Assembly: GCA_028671895.1 (NCBI GenBank)
Contig: CM053809.1
Coordinates: 33,455,501-33,519,500 of the forward strand
Direction: 5' to 3'
DNA length: 64,000 nucleotides
Origin: Oenanthe sinensis
Taxonomy: Eukaryota > Streptophyta > Magnoliopsida > Apiales > Apiaceae
Of this stretch, positions 39,921 to 51,136 are shown piece after piece. The notes under the pieces are model-generated. The model was not told the origin of the DNA, ran no database searches, and saw only the letters and a program-made list of their open reading frames with translations. The translations under genes and the position numbers were made by a program. Every line of letters begins with the position of its first letter. Position 1 is the first letter of the stretch.

Positions 39921-42900
39921 AGCAGTTAACTTTAATAATTTTATCAACTGCATTGCATTATGCATAATTTTATAGATTTGAACAGAATTACTAACTTAAA
40001 TCTGTGTTAAAAACTACATTTTCTCAAGGTTGAGTTCCAGTTATAGATCTGATAGCACATTTTCATGTCACTAGTCCAGAATATATTAGTAAAGTTAACA
40101 CACATATATAAAGCAGCTTCTTTAATGGATCATTGCATATATTGCACATAATTAAAATTAACTACCATGTGGGAATTGCTAGACAAAAATGTGACTAGTG
40201 GGTGCTTGAATTAGAAATTATACTACTAGGGGAGCTTGCTATGCTCAATCATGTACTCCTCTTCATTTACATCTTTATATATATTATCATTATATTCTAC
40301 CAAACAAGCTTTCCCATGCAGCCTGTTGGCAACTTTTGAAATTATAATATACAAACAAACAATTATTATAAAAGAAAATAAGTATTTATTTATGAGATCA
40401 GATCGTTCATACTGTTAATAATAATAAAATCGAAAATGAAAATGAGGAATATTGTAATACATGAATAAATAAAAATCAAAATAATTTGATATCAAACAAA
40501 TTGTCCGTTCAAACCCTGGTCATATTATTCACCTTATTTATAACCGACTTATAAATTAAAAAAAAAATATTTTTTAATTTATAAATTATTTATAATAAAT
40601 TTTAATAAATATATATTTTCCCAACACATACATATATGCATACACTTGAATGTATATTAAATATCTAATTTAATGAAGATGGAGTGAGAAAACACCCAGC
40701 CAATATTCTCGGTGTTTTGATAGGGGGACAATCGGACATAATCTGTTCTTAAATTAACGATCCTACTCAAGTTATTTAAAAAATACAGTATGACTATTGT
40801 AAGTGAAGATTACGATGATTCTAGTTGCATAAAGATTCATTTTTCTTCACTTTCGATGATAATCATGTTAAAAGTCATGCCATGTACTTAAATAATTACA
40901 TGTGACAAATAAGTTCTATTTTTGTTTCCCTCGTTTCATTTTAAATTAACTGTGGTCGTCGACGATCTCGTGGAGTTTCTAAACGTACACACAACTAATA
41001 ATTAAATACATTACAACACTACACTTAATTTAAACTTTCAAACTAGTTTAACTTTTCATAATCAAATTATTCAAATTTTGAGCGGACCAGTAAATGTTAT
41101 TTTTATTTCATGCATTCAATTTCGTCAGATCCCCTTTAATATATGTTCACATTTCATCCGAGTCCCTATCAAGAGTTTGTACATTATCTCTATGTTCATT
41201 ACAAATCAAAAACTTAGTGACAGGAAATGACATATATGGTAGTACCATTATGTAATAGTTCTGGCTTTCACTTTCATGTTTGACAACTTAACATGCAAGC
41301 ATACAATATAAATGTATGTATGATCAGACTAAGAGCCACGTTAATCAATATGAAACACAAGAAAATGAAAGGAAAATATAGCGACAAGCATACGTAATTA
41401 TGTACTTAATATACTTGGGAAAAGATGAATAAATTTTGTTGTCTGTGGCATGTTAGAAAAATGGAAACAGAAAGGACGATATCACTATCTTAACAATCCG
41501 AATATCGCTAATGAGATAATTGTTGATTATTTATCATTCTCGAATCAAACTCCAGGAAAATATGCAATAGGTTTTCATAATTTTCAATCAGTTACGCATA
41601 TTATCTTTTTCATTTTCATTTGGCAATCAAATGTGTTATGTACCTAGGCAAAATGGTCCTCAATACGTTGTAACATATTTATCGCGTTTAATTTTACCGA
41701 AATAAGATAAAACATATTAAACTAATACTAAATACGATAAGAATAAATCGGTTTCTTATATTTAAAATATTTAATGAGTCCTAATTTCAGCACAAATGTT
41801 CTCGAGATTACACTTTCTCTGTAAATATTGCATCTCAAAAGGAAATTATCTGTTGCACATTCGCGGATAATAAAAGATAGGCCGATACAATTACAACATG
41901 CACATATTATACACACACAAATATATCATATATGTGTATATGTATGAAATAGGGTTCCTGACTACACAGAGATCATAGATGGGGGCAGAGCAAACAGCTA
42001 CCGATATTCTTGGTGTGTTGATAAGCTAACAAAGGACAAAATGTATCACATCGTCAGGTTGTATTAGACTTTGTTTGATTAATTAATCAAGATATTAGTG
42101 TAAAATATATATACTTGTCTTAATGTATATACAAATATACAATTATATAAATATAAGCTCAATTATTACGAGATCAAGCACTACTCAAATATATATAGGA
42201 CGGAATCCAAGTTACAGTTTGTGGGTTCCAATGAATATAACGTGTGAAAAGTCAACATACGAATAAAATTCACATTGTCTACAAAGCTAGTCATCATATA
42301 GTTTTCCTTTTGTACGTGATGGGCCAGTGAGTTTCATTTATGTGTCGCACCGGGTAATTATGTGTTAATCATCAAATTATGTCCAATTTAACTATATATT
42401 TTAGAGTAGCCTTAAATAAAATATTAATTGATGTCATATGTCCTACACTACAAATTTACAATTAGTTCATTTAAGAGTCTAACTTTTACCATATATTTTA
42501 AGCGTAATAGTACATTTGCCTAGTAATGTTTTACTCTAAATATTAGACGATTTTAACGAATATACTGAAATATATTTCAAATCGAATCAGTTTTAAATTA
42601 TCTGGATCAAATTTGAATACAATCAGATTATTCAAATCGAACTTGAGGTTTTATTTTTATTTTACTAAGTATAACTTGAGGGGAAGACTCTTATCATTTC
42701 TTTCGAGGCCCAGCATCACCGCGACTGGACGGTGCAAACTTAATTTTTACGGGTAAAATATACTCGTATATGACATGAAATAAATAGAGACAGGATATTA
42801 TATTTCAAGTCTAGACTTGGACCCAAACCAAGTCCAATAAAACAACCAAACCCCAATAAAACAATAAAGTCCGAGGACTCAAGGTTTAAACCCAAAAGCC

Positions 42901-43045
42901 CATCATCCTGAGATAACATAAATACGCGGGCTCGGATACGAGATACATTATATATATGAGAACATTTAGCTTTTAGTGAGATGTGAGATTACTTCCGAAT
43001 GACTTTACATGCATCTTAATGTGAATTTTTTTTCTTCATGGCAGG
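39918..43045. other. AT-rich intergenic sequence, no gene seen
   Basis: No convincing coding region. Two short segments at about 40700 (agccaatattctcggtgttt) and 41993 (agctaccgatattcttggtg) resemble each other and may be diverged copies of one repeat. A tatatatatgag motif at about 42948 precedes the exon-like stretch at 43046. Confidence 0.45.
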
Positions 43046-43124
43046 TTACGGAGACTGCATTTACCCTACATCTGATAAGTCTTGCACTAAAGCAATAAAT
43101 CAGCTGCTTACTTACGAGTTAAAG
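43046..43124 (+). pseudogene. Orphan exon-like fragment, weakly carboxypeptidase-like
   Basis: A stop-free stretch bounded by a good acceptor (ttcttcatggcag) and donor (aag|gtgaga) encodes YGDCIYPTSDKSC followed by TKAINQLLTYELK. The spacing of the cysteines and the proline recalls a region of plant serine carboxypeptidase-like proteins, but the resemblance is weak and from memory. No companion exon was recognised on either side, so it is probably a gene remnant, or a chance frame. Confidence 0.3.
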
Positions 43125-43550
43125 GTGAGATTAAATGATTTTTGATGTGAATACGGGGGAGTCATTGTCTCGGAAACATAATTTGTCTATATAATTCCAA
43201 GTATGCCGTTATTTTAAGTTATTTACTTGGGCTATTTTCTCTATTGTTTTTAAGCTTGAACTGCATTTAAATAAATGATGATTTCGAATCTACATTTGAA
43301 AATTATAAAGTTTTTCTTTTTCTGATAGCTAAATTAGTATAGAATTGCATTACATGCAGTCAGCCAGTCATGCCAAGTCTCTTCCTATCCAACAAAAAAT
43401 ACTTCACTAGCTAGAATAAAATCTTATCCATATAGGATTACCAATACACAAATGCCATGTCAGCAACAAGATTCTTAGTGTATCCTGCATCACCACTCTG
43501 ATGCCACAAACACTTCATGTGGCTGTCACGGCACTGACCTGCTTTTAGTT

Positions 43551-43557
43551 TATAAAC
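43551..43557 (+). promoter_or_regulatory. Candidate TATA box of PsaK gene
   Basis: The sequence tataaac lies about 85 bp before the start codon, a normal distance for a plant core promoter with a short leader. Confidence 0.45.
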
Positions 43558-43640
43558 TCTTCAATTCTCCTGGCACTTAAAATTTATTCATAAATCTCTG
43601 AAATTTATACATACATCTTTCTATTATCAGCACCAAAAAA

Positions 43641-45043
43641 ATGGCAACTGCAGCCATGTCAACTCTTCCTCAGTTCAATGGTCTACGAGCCAATACTTTA
43701 TCAGTTTCCACCCCTGTCAGAAGCTTGGTCAGTTTTCATTTCCTCTTTTACATCATGTGTGTTTGTGTGTGTAATATATTAGCATTGTAATGTTTCTTAT
43801 TGCTTAGTTATTCTTTTGCCTGTATATTTGTTCAGTTACATTGAGTAGCACAATATTCATATGCTAAATCTCAAGTCTGTAACAATTGATGTTCTGCTGC
43901 ACATTTGACAGTACAAACTATTTCAACACACAGTTTTAATATGCCCTAGACGAAATGTGACATGTATTAGTGTGTGTGTATCTTAAAGGTATATCAAATC
44001 TAAAATTTAAATTTCTAGCAGTTTAAAATATAATTAGTACATTTAAATTCACTCAGCAAAAAAAAGAAATCAACAGACTGCAGATCTTAGGCTCGTAGTG
44101 CTTGCAACGATAAGCAGGTGTTAATGGTTAAGATCCATTCAGTGTTTTTTACCAACACCCTGCAAAACTACAATCATTTAACAATCGAGAGGTCTCAACT
44201 TCAAGTTTGGTTCCTGAGACAATCATTTAACGTGGAGTCTCTTAAATATTCTTTCTGTAGTTCAAAAGTATGCACATTTAACAGTTTACTCTAAAGTTCG
44301 GTTGTTAACAACTGATTGTTTCCTAAACGTACAGCAGTAAGAAACAACCCATACTTTATCATTGGAAGATTTCTCATTCAGCTTTATATATTTGTTACAA
44401 ATGATAAGACTTGCCATTTTTCAAAATATGTCAATTGGTTTAATGAAATGTATGATCATTGTAGCAGGTTTCAGTTCGACCAATAAAACGCAAAGGGAAC
44501 GGAGCTTTGGGAGCCCGTTGTGATTTTATCGGATCATCAACAAACTTGGTAATTATATAGTCTTTTTTTTTTGACAGAATTATATAGTCTTTCTAGTTTT
44601 ACTAATATCATCAGTTCCTCGAACACTTGTGATAGTAAATAAAATGATCATGTAATTAAATCACGATAAATATCCTATTTACTATCAACTTGAAAACACA
44701 AATGAAGCTCGACTTGGCTAGTTGGCTTCAAAACAGATAGTAATGACATAACATGACTCGATTTTAGTTTGTATATATTTTAAAGAGTATTATTGAAAGA
44801 TGCATGTACGTGTAGATAATGGTGACTGCTACAAGCTTGATGCTATTTGCTGGAAGGTTCGGATTGGCGCCATCAGCAAACAGGAAGGCAACCGCAGGAT
44901 TGAAGCTTGAAGTGAGGGACTCTGGCTTACAAACAGGGGACCCTGCTGGTTTCACTCTTGCAGATACCTTGGCTTGTGGAACTGTTGGTCACATTATTGG
45001 AGTTGGGGTTGTTCTTGGCCTGAAGAACATTGGTGCTATTTAA
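43641..45043 (+). CDS. PSAK: Photosystem I reaction centre subunit psaK, chloroplastic (3 exons)
   Basis: Exons 43641-43727, 44468-44548 and 44816-45043 join in phase to 131 residues, about the length of Arabidopsis PSAK. The first 45 or so residues are a serine/arginine-rich chloroplast transit peptide (MATAAMSTLPQFNGLRANT, RPIKRKGNGALGARC). The mature part begins near CDFIGSSTNLIMV and has two hydrophobic spans (IMVTATSLMLFAGRFGLA and ACGTVGHIIGVGVVLGL) around a stromal loop. Known role: a two-helix membrane subunit at the edge of photosystem I that helps bind light-harvesting proteins. The sequence is highly conserved with no defects. The intron 1 acceptor reads tagcag, a NAGNAG site that could add one glutamine in the transit peptide. 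Confidence 0.96.
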
Positions 45044-45322
45044 ATCTGTCGTAATTTAAGTTGTTAATAACAATTTCTTGTTTCAACCTCTATTCTCTCT
45101 TTTATTATCTATAGTTTTCATGAATCAAACAATGTGAGTAATGACAAGTAATTGTCAACATATAGAATTGAGCACCAAAGAACATTAAGAGGCCTATAAG
45201 CCTACTAATAAGAGTCTGAAGATCATCATCAATCTTCAATGGTCGAGAGCTTTGCCAGAGAGGATACAGTCTCTTTGATATGTGCGGGGTCAAAAAATCA
45301 GAAAATTATGCTATCTTCAGTT
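45044..45322. other. 3' flank of PsaK
   Basis: Presumed 3' untranslated region and spacer; no other feature was recognised. Confidence 0.5.
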
Positions 45323-45482
45323 GGCAAATGAAAACTGTTATCAAGTTTTGTGAAAATATTGCACTATTGTCGAGGTAGGAGAGCGGTAATCGTTAATTGG
45401 TTGGATGAATACAAATTTAGGTTGCTCAAAAAGTGATCTGCTTTGAGCAAATCTCTTTCAATGAAGAAACCAGGTTGCTTAA
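45323..45482 (-). pseudogene. Relic of the 3' end of a second S-receptor kinase gene
   Basis: This segment matches 46026-46165, which spans the stop codon and last codons of the receptor kinase (shared cactattgtcgaggtagg-type sequence, ggtaatcgttaattggttg and atgaagaaaccaggttgctt). It carries a 17-bp insertion near 45405 and loses similarity just upstream in the gene sense. Only the last 30 or so codons and the 3' flank remain, in the same orientation, indicating a tandem duplicate whose body is gone. Confidence 0.7.
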
Positions 45483-46065
45483 AAAAACGAAATTATGTGA
45501 ACACTGGGAGAAGGATATTACACGTGTGGTGTTTAGTTTAACCGTAAATTATCATTAGATGATAATTTAGTATTAAATAAAATATAATTAAAATATAGAA
45601 ACAATTAAGCGAATTAGTTGATGAAATTCAGCTCTGACTTGAAAAATGATGGAAAATATCCGGACCCGTATATAAGCCAAAAAATGTATGTTGATAACTT
45701 GACATCCAAAAACCATCACTTGTAATTGGCGGCCTGGCCATCTTCATCAAGCAAAATGTTCAATTCTAACATCTTGGAGATAAGTCCAAGAACTTTTCGG
45801 TCAAGATAAAAGTTTACATATATACCTTCTTAGAGATTTTATTCGAGCATTTTCAAAAGTCTACTACCTCATTGTTTAAAAATAATATAAGCAAGGTTAG
45901 AATAATAATAAATATAGTTCTGTTTTTAAAGTTTTTTTTTGACAAAAGTAACCATTTTTAAATAATTAACCAATTGTAATCATTAACTAAAATCTTGCTT
46001 TGCTCGGCCAGAGCAGACAAGTGTTGGCAAATGAAAGCTGCATCAAGTTGTGTAAAAATATTAAA
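45483..46065. other. Spacer between the kinase relic and the intact kinase
   Basis: No gene. Around 45724-45780 a stretch (ggcggcc...gcaaaatgttcaattctaa) resembles 49710-49755 upstream of the intact kinase, and may be the 5' flank of the lost copy. The match is short. Confidence 0.4.
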
Positions 46066-49000
46066 CTATTGTCGAGGTAGGAGAGTGGTAATCGTTAATT
46101 GGTTGCTCGAAAAGTGATCTGCTTCAAGCAAATATCTCTCCATGAAGAAACCAGGTTGCTTAGGATGAGGCAGTTTCATATTACTGTTTAACATTAGAAC
46201 CACCTGTGACATGACTGGCCTGTCTATTGGATCATGTTGAACGCACAATAATCCAATTTGTATCACTCGAAAGACCTCAACATAGTCGCTGGGCTCCAAG
46301 ATCACCCCATCAATCAGTTGCAACAGTTTGTCTTGTTTGTAACTCATCCATGCCTGAAGTTTGATTATGTGAATTGTCAGTTATAAACAAGCATTATAGC
46401 ATAAGGAATGTCATAATATATTCATACTCACATGTCCTAGAAGGTTTAAGCTGTGATCAGGATGACTGAATAATCTGTTTTTCACTCCACTTATTATCTC
46501 TATTAGTAACACGCCAAAGCTATACACATCGGATTTAACAGAAAATTGTCCATCAATAGCGTACTCCGGGGACATGTAACCACTGTGATATGAAAAAAAA
46601 TGTGATATCAATTATAAGTTGTGATGCAAAGAAAATAGTAAATTGCAGAGTCATAGAAATTCTCACTATGTCCCAACAACTCTCGATGTATTTGCTTCGG
46701 TTTCATTTCCTCCAAAACTTCTTGCCATGCCAAAGTCTGAAATCTTAGGATTCATATCATGATCAAGTAATATGTTACTTGCTTTGAGATCTCTATGTAT
46801 GATTCTTAGCTTTGAATCCTGATGTAGATACAGAAGTCCCCTAGCAATGCCATTTATTATGTTGTATAGCTTCGGCCAGTCCAATGTGTTTCTGACGTTA
46901 TTATCTATTCATATGTCATCAAATTAGACAATTTGTTTATGTATGAAGACACGCATGATAAAAGTAACATACATATTCTCAGGTTGGGCCATACCAAATA
47001 TGAACGAATCTAGACTTTTGTTAGCCATATATTCGTAGATTAAAATCCTCTCTCCTTTCTCTGTGCAGCAACCAAGAAGCGTCACCAGATTTCTGTGCTG
47101 AAGTTTAGCAATACACGATACTTCATTTCTGAACTCATCTAGTCCTTGACTTGAATTTCTTGAAAGCCTCTTCACGGCTATTTCTTGTCCATCAGTCAAT
47201 GTGCCCTGAAAGTAATGGTTGTGATACATTTTTATATCAATATATATTTCTATAGTTTAATGCTAACGTTTTCTTTTACTTGATCCAGAGGGTCTCATTG
47301 GTCAACCTGTACATGTGTTTGTGATATTTTTTTTATTCACATCAGTAGTGACAAACTAGATGCAGAGAAACTTTTGCTACAGTATGGTGAGACATTGTTG
47401 TTTTCTACATATAAAGCACACGTTACATATCACTATAATCACCTTGTATACAGGTCCAAAGCCACCCTCTCCAAGTTTCTTGTCTTGGGAGAAGTTACTT
47501 GTGGCATTCACAATGCTTTGGAATTCAAATAATGGCAGCTCCAGATCTTCATTCTCAATTTTGGTCAGCGCAACCATTTCCAGATTCAAGTTCAAGCTTT
47601 CTGCAATGATTGAAGTGGAACGAATGCACAGTGATGTAGTGTTCAAATAGTTTCTACCAAATTTCTGATTATTATTTTTCATGTTTAGAAATTCTGTTAT
47701 CACTTATTTCCAAGATGCTAGGATCTACTTAATATTGAACTATTATTATCTCTTGATCAAAATCTAATAACTTCCTTTGTTAGATAACAGTTATTGTAGC
47801 ACTGAATATTTTACCTTCTTTCTGAAGCATTCTCTTCTTGTATACTAGATAGAATATTCGGCCAAGTAGCACGATTACTATTACTGCAGTAATGATAACG
47901 AACTTTAATTTCCACTTTGCCATGGAACTTTGGCTTTTCACTGCATTAGACACAAATAGTAGACTTGTGAAATAACTCCATCGAATGGCAAAGAGTTGAG
48001 GACATGGGAAGGTAGTCTTACCTAATTCAGAAAGTGGCATTCTTACATATATATCTTGTCCATCTTCTGTATAGTCTCTAATATCAATTAGGTCACTAAA
48101 CCATAAGACACATGCATGTCCACCCCTTCTAACATCTGTATTTGCATAAGCTGTACAAGAGCAGTTTTTCAGGCACAATTTCTCACATTCTTGAAGGTTC
48201 ATATTCATGTTATACCAAGAGTGACTTGCATCTGGTAACTTCACACCCGAATACTTTGCAAAACCCTCCTGAGTCCCACAGACTAGATTTGTTCTGCGGA
48301 TGCATCCACCAGACCAATCTGCTGCGTTCCACTTCTCTTGAAATTTTGGAACAAATCCTCTCAAGCATTCACATCTTGGAGTTTTGTTTATCTTACATAT
48401 TCCATAACCACCACACAGTCCATAACGGTCACAGTCAGTATCCTGTAGACTAAGGTAAACCATCCAAATTTGTTGTTGATCATTCCACACAAGAAGTTTT
48501 GGATCTCCAGTCGGAGTCAGCACGAACCTCATAATAGCAGAAGTTGTATTGATGAGATGAAAGCTATAGTAGATTTCCTTTTCATTGAAAACAAACACAT
48601 CTTTATAAATTCCGTCAGAGTTCTTGTCGGGAATGCCACTAAATTTATAACCATTCCATAGTCCAGTCCTATACCTAATCACTGAACCTTTTGACACAAA
48701 AAATTGTGGAAAACCATTAGGATTAAGTCCGTAGGTAAAACTGCCTTGGGATGGATTATCGACACTTCTCCATGATGAAAAAATCCTGATCATACCAGTT
48801 ACCAGGTTTATTCCATTCTTCATGCCAGGTAGAAAATTGTCTCCAGGGTGATCAAAGCTCTGCCAAATAAAATCTTCTACACTGTTGAAATCTTGATTCT
48901 CTTCCCTTAAGACCAAATTTCCTGTATCCAATAGCTGTGCAGCAGGACTCTTCATTGATCTAGGCCTGGACGTACTCGATGACCATATTATCCCAGCTCT

Positions 49001-49315
49001 ACTATTAACCGCTTGCAATGTAATTCCCTTGTCAGTGACCTGTACCAAGCCTGAGGTATTCATTAGAGGACGATCTCTATTAGCAACCCAAACAACTGTC
49101 CCTCTTGATATTTTCTTGTACCATATCCCCAGATATCGATTTGTAGAACTGCCTGGGCTGAAAAATCCAAGTTCGAATTCTCCACCAGCTGATGTGATAG
49201 TGTCACCGTCTCGAAACGTCTGATGTGTTCTGATGGTGTCTCCTGCTCCTACCCTGGAGTTGATTAAGGTGGACAGTAAAATGTAGCAAAACAATATGAT
49301 GGTAGTTAAGTCCAT
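46066..49315 (-). CDS. G-type lectin S-receptor-like Ser/Thr protein kinase (7 exons)
   Basis: Minus-strand exons: 48022-49315, 47815-47940, 47443-47600, 46995-47205, 46667-46904, 46432-46582, 46066-46353. They join in phase to 821 residues. The start at 49315 (MDLTTIILFCYILLSTL) was chosen because it begins a signal peptide; an in-frame ATG lies 24 codons upstream. Order: signal peptide to about 25; B-lectin domain (VVWVANRDRPL); S-locus glycoprotein region; EGF-like CDRYGLCGGYGIC; PAN domain (CEKLCLKNCSCTAYAN); membrane span about 443-466; kinase with GEGGFG at 517-522, K538 in IAVKRL, HRDLKASN with D635 and DFG at 653-655; conserved C-terminal tail. All key catalytic residues are present. 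Family members act at the plasma membrane in recognition and defence; SRK itself controls self-incompatibility, but nothing here indicates that role. The ligand is unknown. Confidence 0.92.
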
Positions 49316-50016
49316 TGTACTGCACTTTTCTGTAGCTTGCAAAATTGTATTACATGTAGGTACTATACTACTATGTATGGTATGCATTAGCCAGCTCTGT
49401 AGTTGAGACTAATTTCATCACAAACCAAGTCAGCTCAAAATAAAATGTCTTCGCATTAGCCACTTGAATACATTGAATACTTCAGGGCTCAATCCTAGAA
49501 TTTTAATCCATAGACCAATAAGTACCATTTTCAATATTGACTTTTTCATATATACGGAGTATTAAATTAATGTGTTAGATATGAATAGAAATAAAAAGTA
49601 TTATAGCATTTAAAGTACTTTAATATTGATAAAATTTCAAGAAAGACTTGGTAAAATAGTATGGACCAAGTATTATTTGAATATTGTCTCGGCTGAAAAA
49701 ATATTCGTGGCGGCCGGCGGGTGTCATTTTCTTTGAGCAAAATTTTCAATTCTAGCCTCTTAGGTTCATATGCAAATTCAAAATTTAAAGACTTTAGCTA
49801 ACTTCGTAGTCAAAAAAGGTATATTTTAGCTATATTTTTTGGACACTAAATTAACTTACATCTTCTACTATGTTTTAAGTAAAAATGTAATTATAAAAAT
49901 TATATTATCAATAAGATGCTTCTTTAATTCAAAATGAGTTATTTTATCATTTTTTATTTTGTTGTATTTTTAAACGACTTTCCCCCTCTCAAGTCTTAAC
50001 ATTCTCTACAAAACTA
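49316..50016. other. 5' flank of the receptor kinase and spacer
   Basis: Presumed leader and promoter of the minus-strand kinase followed by AT-rich spacer. No gene or clear element was recognised. Confidence 0.45.
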
Positions 50017-50252
50017 CGGGCGTGTTTGGATCCCTTATTTCGGGAAATGAGTTACTTATTTTCAGAAAAAGTAGAAAAATTACGTATATATGTATTTTCT
50101 GAAAATAAGTAACTTATTTTTTATTCTAAAAATAAGATTTCGTATTAAAATTTTAAACTAAATGTTAATATTTTAAAAAAAATGTAAAAATATGTATTTT
50201 TTTTAAAAAAATAAGTAACTTATTATTTATTTTTAAGAAATCCTAAACGGGC
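50017..50252. mobile_element. Tourist-like MITE, about 236 bp
   Basis: The ends cgggcgtgtttgga and tcctaaacgggcc are inverted repeats with CTA on both sides. The interior (cttattttcagaaaaagtag, ctgaaaataagtaacttatt) matches the elements at 1300 and 38971. Confidence 0.7.
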
Positions 50253-51136
50253 CCTACATCTACTTCTTTTACGCGTCGAGAAACTGGTTAGGGAATAGGG
50301 GTGTACACGGATCGGGTTGGGCGAGTCGAGAGATTTTAACAACCCAATCCAATTTAATCGGGTTTATAAATTTTCAACCCAACCGAACCCATAAAAATAG
50401 AATTTATAAACTAACTCATTTAATGCATTTCGGTTTAGATCGGGTTAATAAATATATAAATAAATTTTTTATCAAAAGAAATAAAACTAAAAATGAAAGT
50501 TCAAAACAAATTAGAGATAATTTTAATACTATAATACAAATATATAATAATAGTGTAATGGACTAGGACTGTGGAGTGTGAACTAATACTAAATGTTAAT
50601 GGGCTGGATTGATATATTGGACATTTGAGTTATTTATTAATTATTATATTTTTAATCGGACCGGGTTGGATTGGATCGGATTTTAAAAATCAAAACCCAT
50701 ATTCAATCCATTAAAATCGGGTTGACATTTTTTCAATATGAGTATATATCAGGTTAAAAAAAGTCAATTTGGATCGGTCGAAAAATGACCGGTTTAGTTT
50801 GGATTTATCGGTTCGCCGAATCGTGTAGAATCGTGTTAGGGAATATATCCAATCGCCCGTGAACTGAGGCCAATTCCTAAAAAAATAAAAAAATAAATTG
50901 AGCCCAATCCATCGCCAATATAATACCAAAAAGGCCCATGTCCTAATCTCATCCCCTTCGCTGATCACTACCCTATTCAAACGACAACGTACCAGCACCT
51001 CAACAACATACAAGTAACACACTCACACACCTCACACCAATCTCTCTCTCTCTCTCTCTCCCTGAACATCAACATTTTTAAACCTCCCTGCCAACACACA
51101 CACACACACAGAGATAGAGGAATCGAAAGAGGAGAG
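50253..51136. other. DDB1 upstream region
   Basis: AT-rich spacer with degenerate ggttggat- and cgggttta-type repeats at about 50305-50720, then the presumed DDB1 promoter and leader. A CT microsatellite at 51040-51061 and an AC run at about 51094-51109 lie within 100 bp of the start codon; pyrimidine-rich leaders are common in constitutively expressed plant genes. Confidence 0.45.

Noticed and set aside
39677..39975. Open frames with Tyr-Ile repeats
   Set aside because: Same cause: the TA microsatellite at 39825-39917.
47360..49223. Several plus-strand frames of 60-103 codons
   Set aside because: All are antisense to the receptor kinase exons.
46066..49315. S-locus receptor kinase (SRK) of self-incompatibility
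   Set aside because: The domain order is shared by the whole G-type lectin kinase family, and no linked SCR-like gene is visible.
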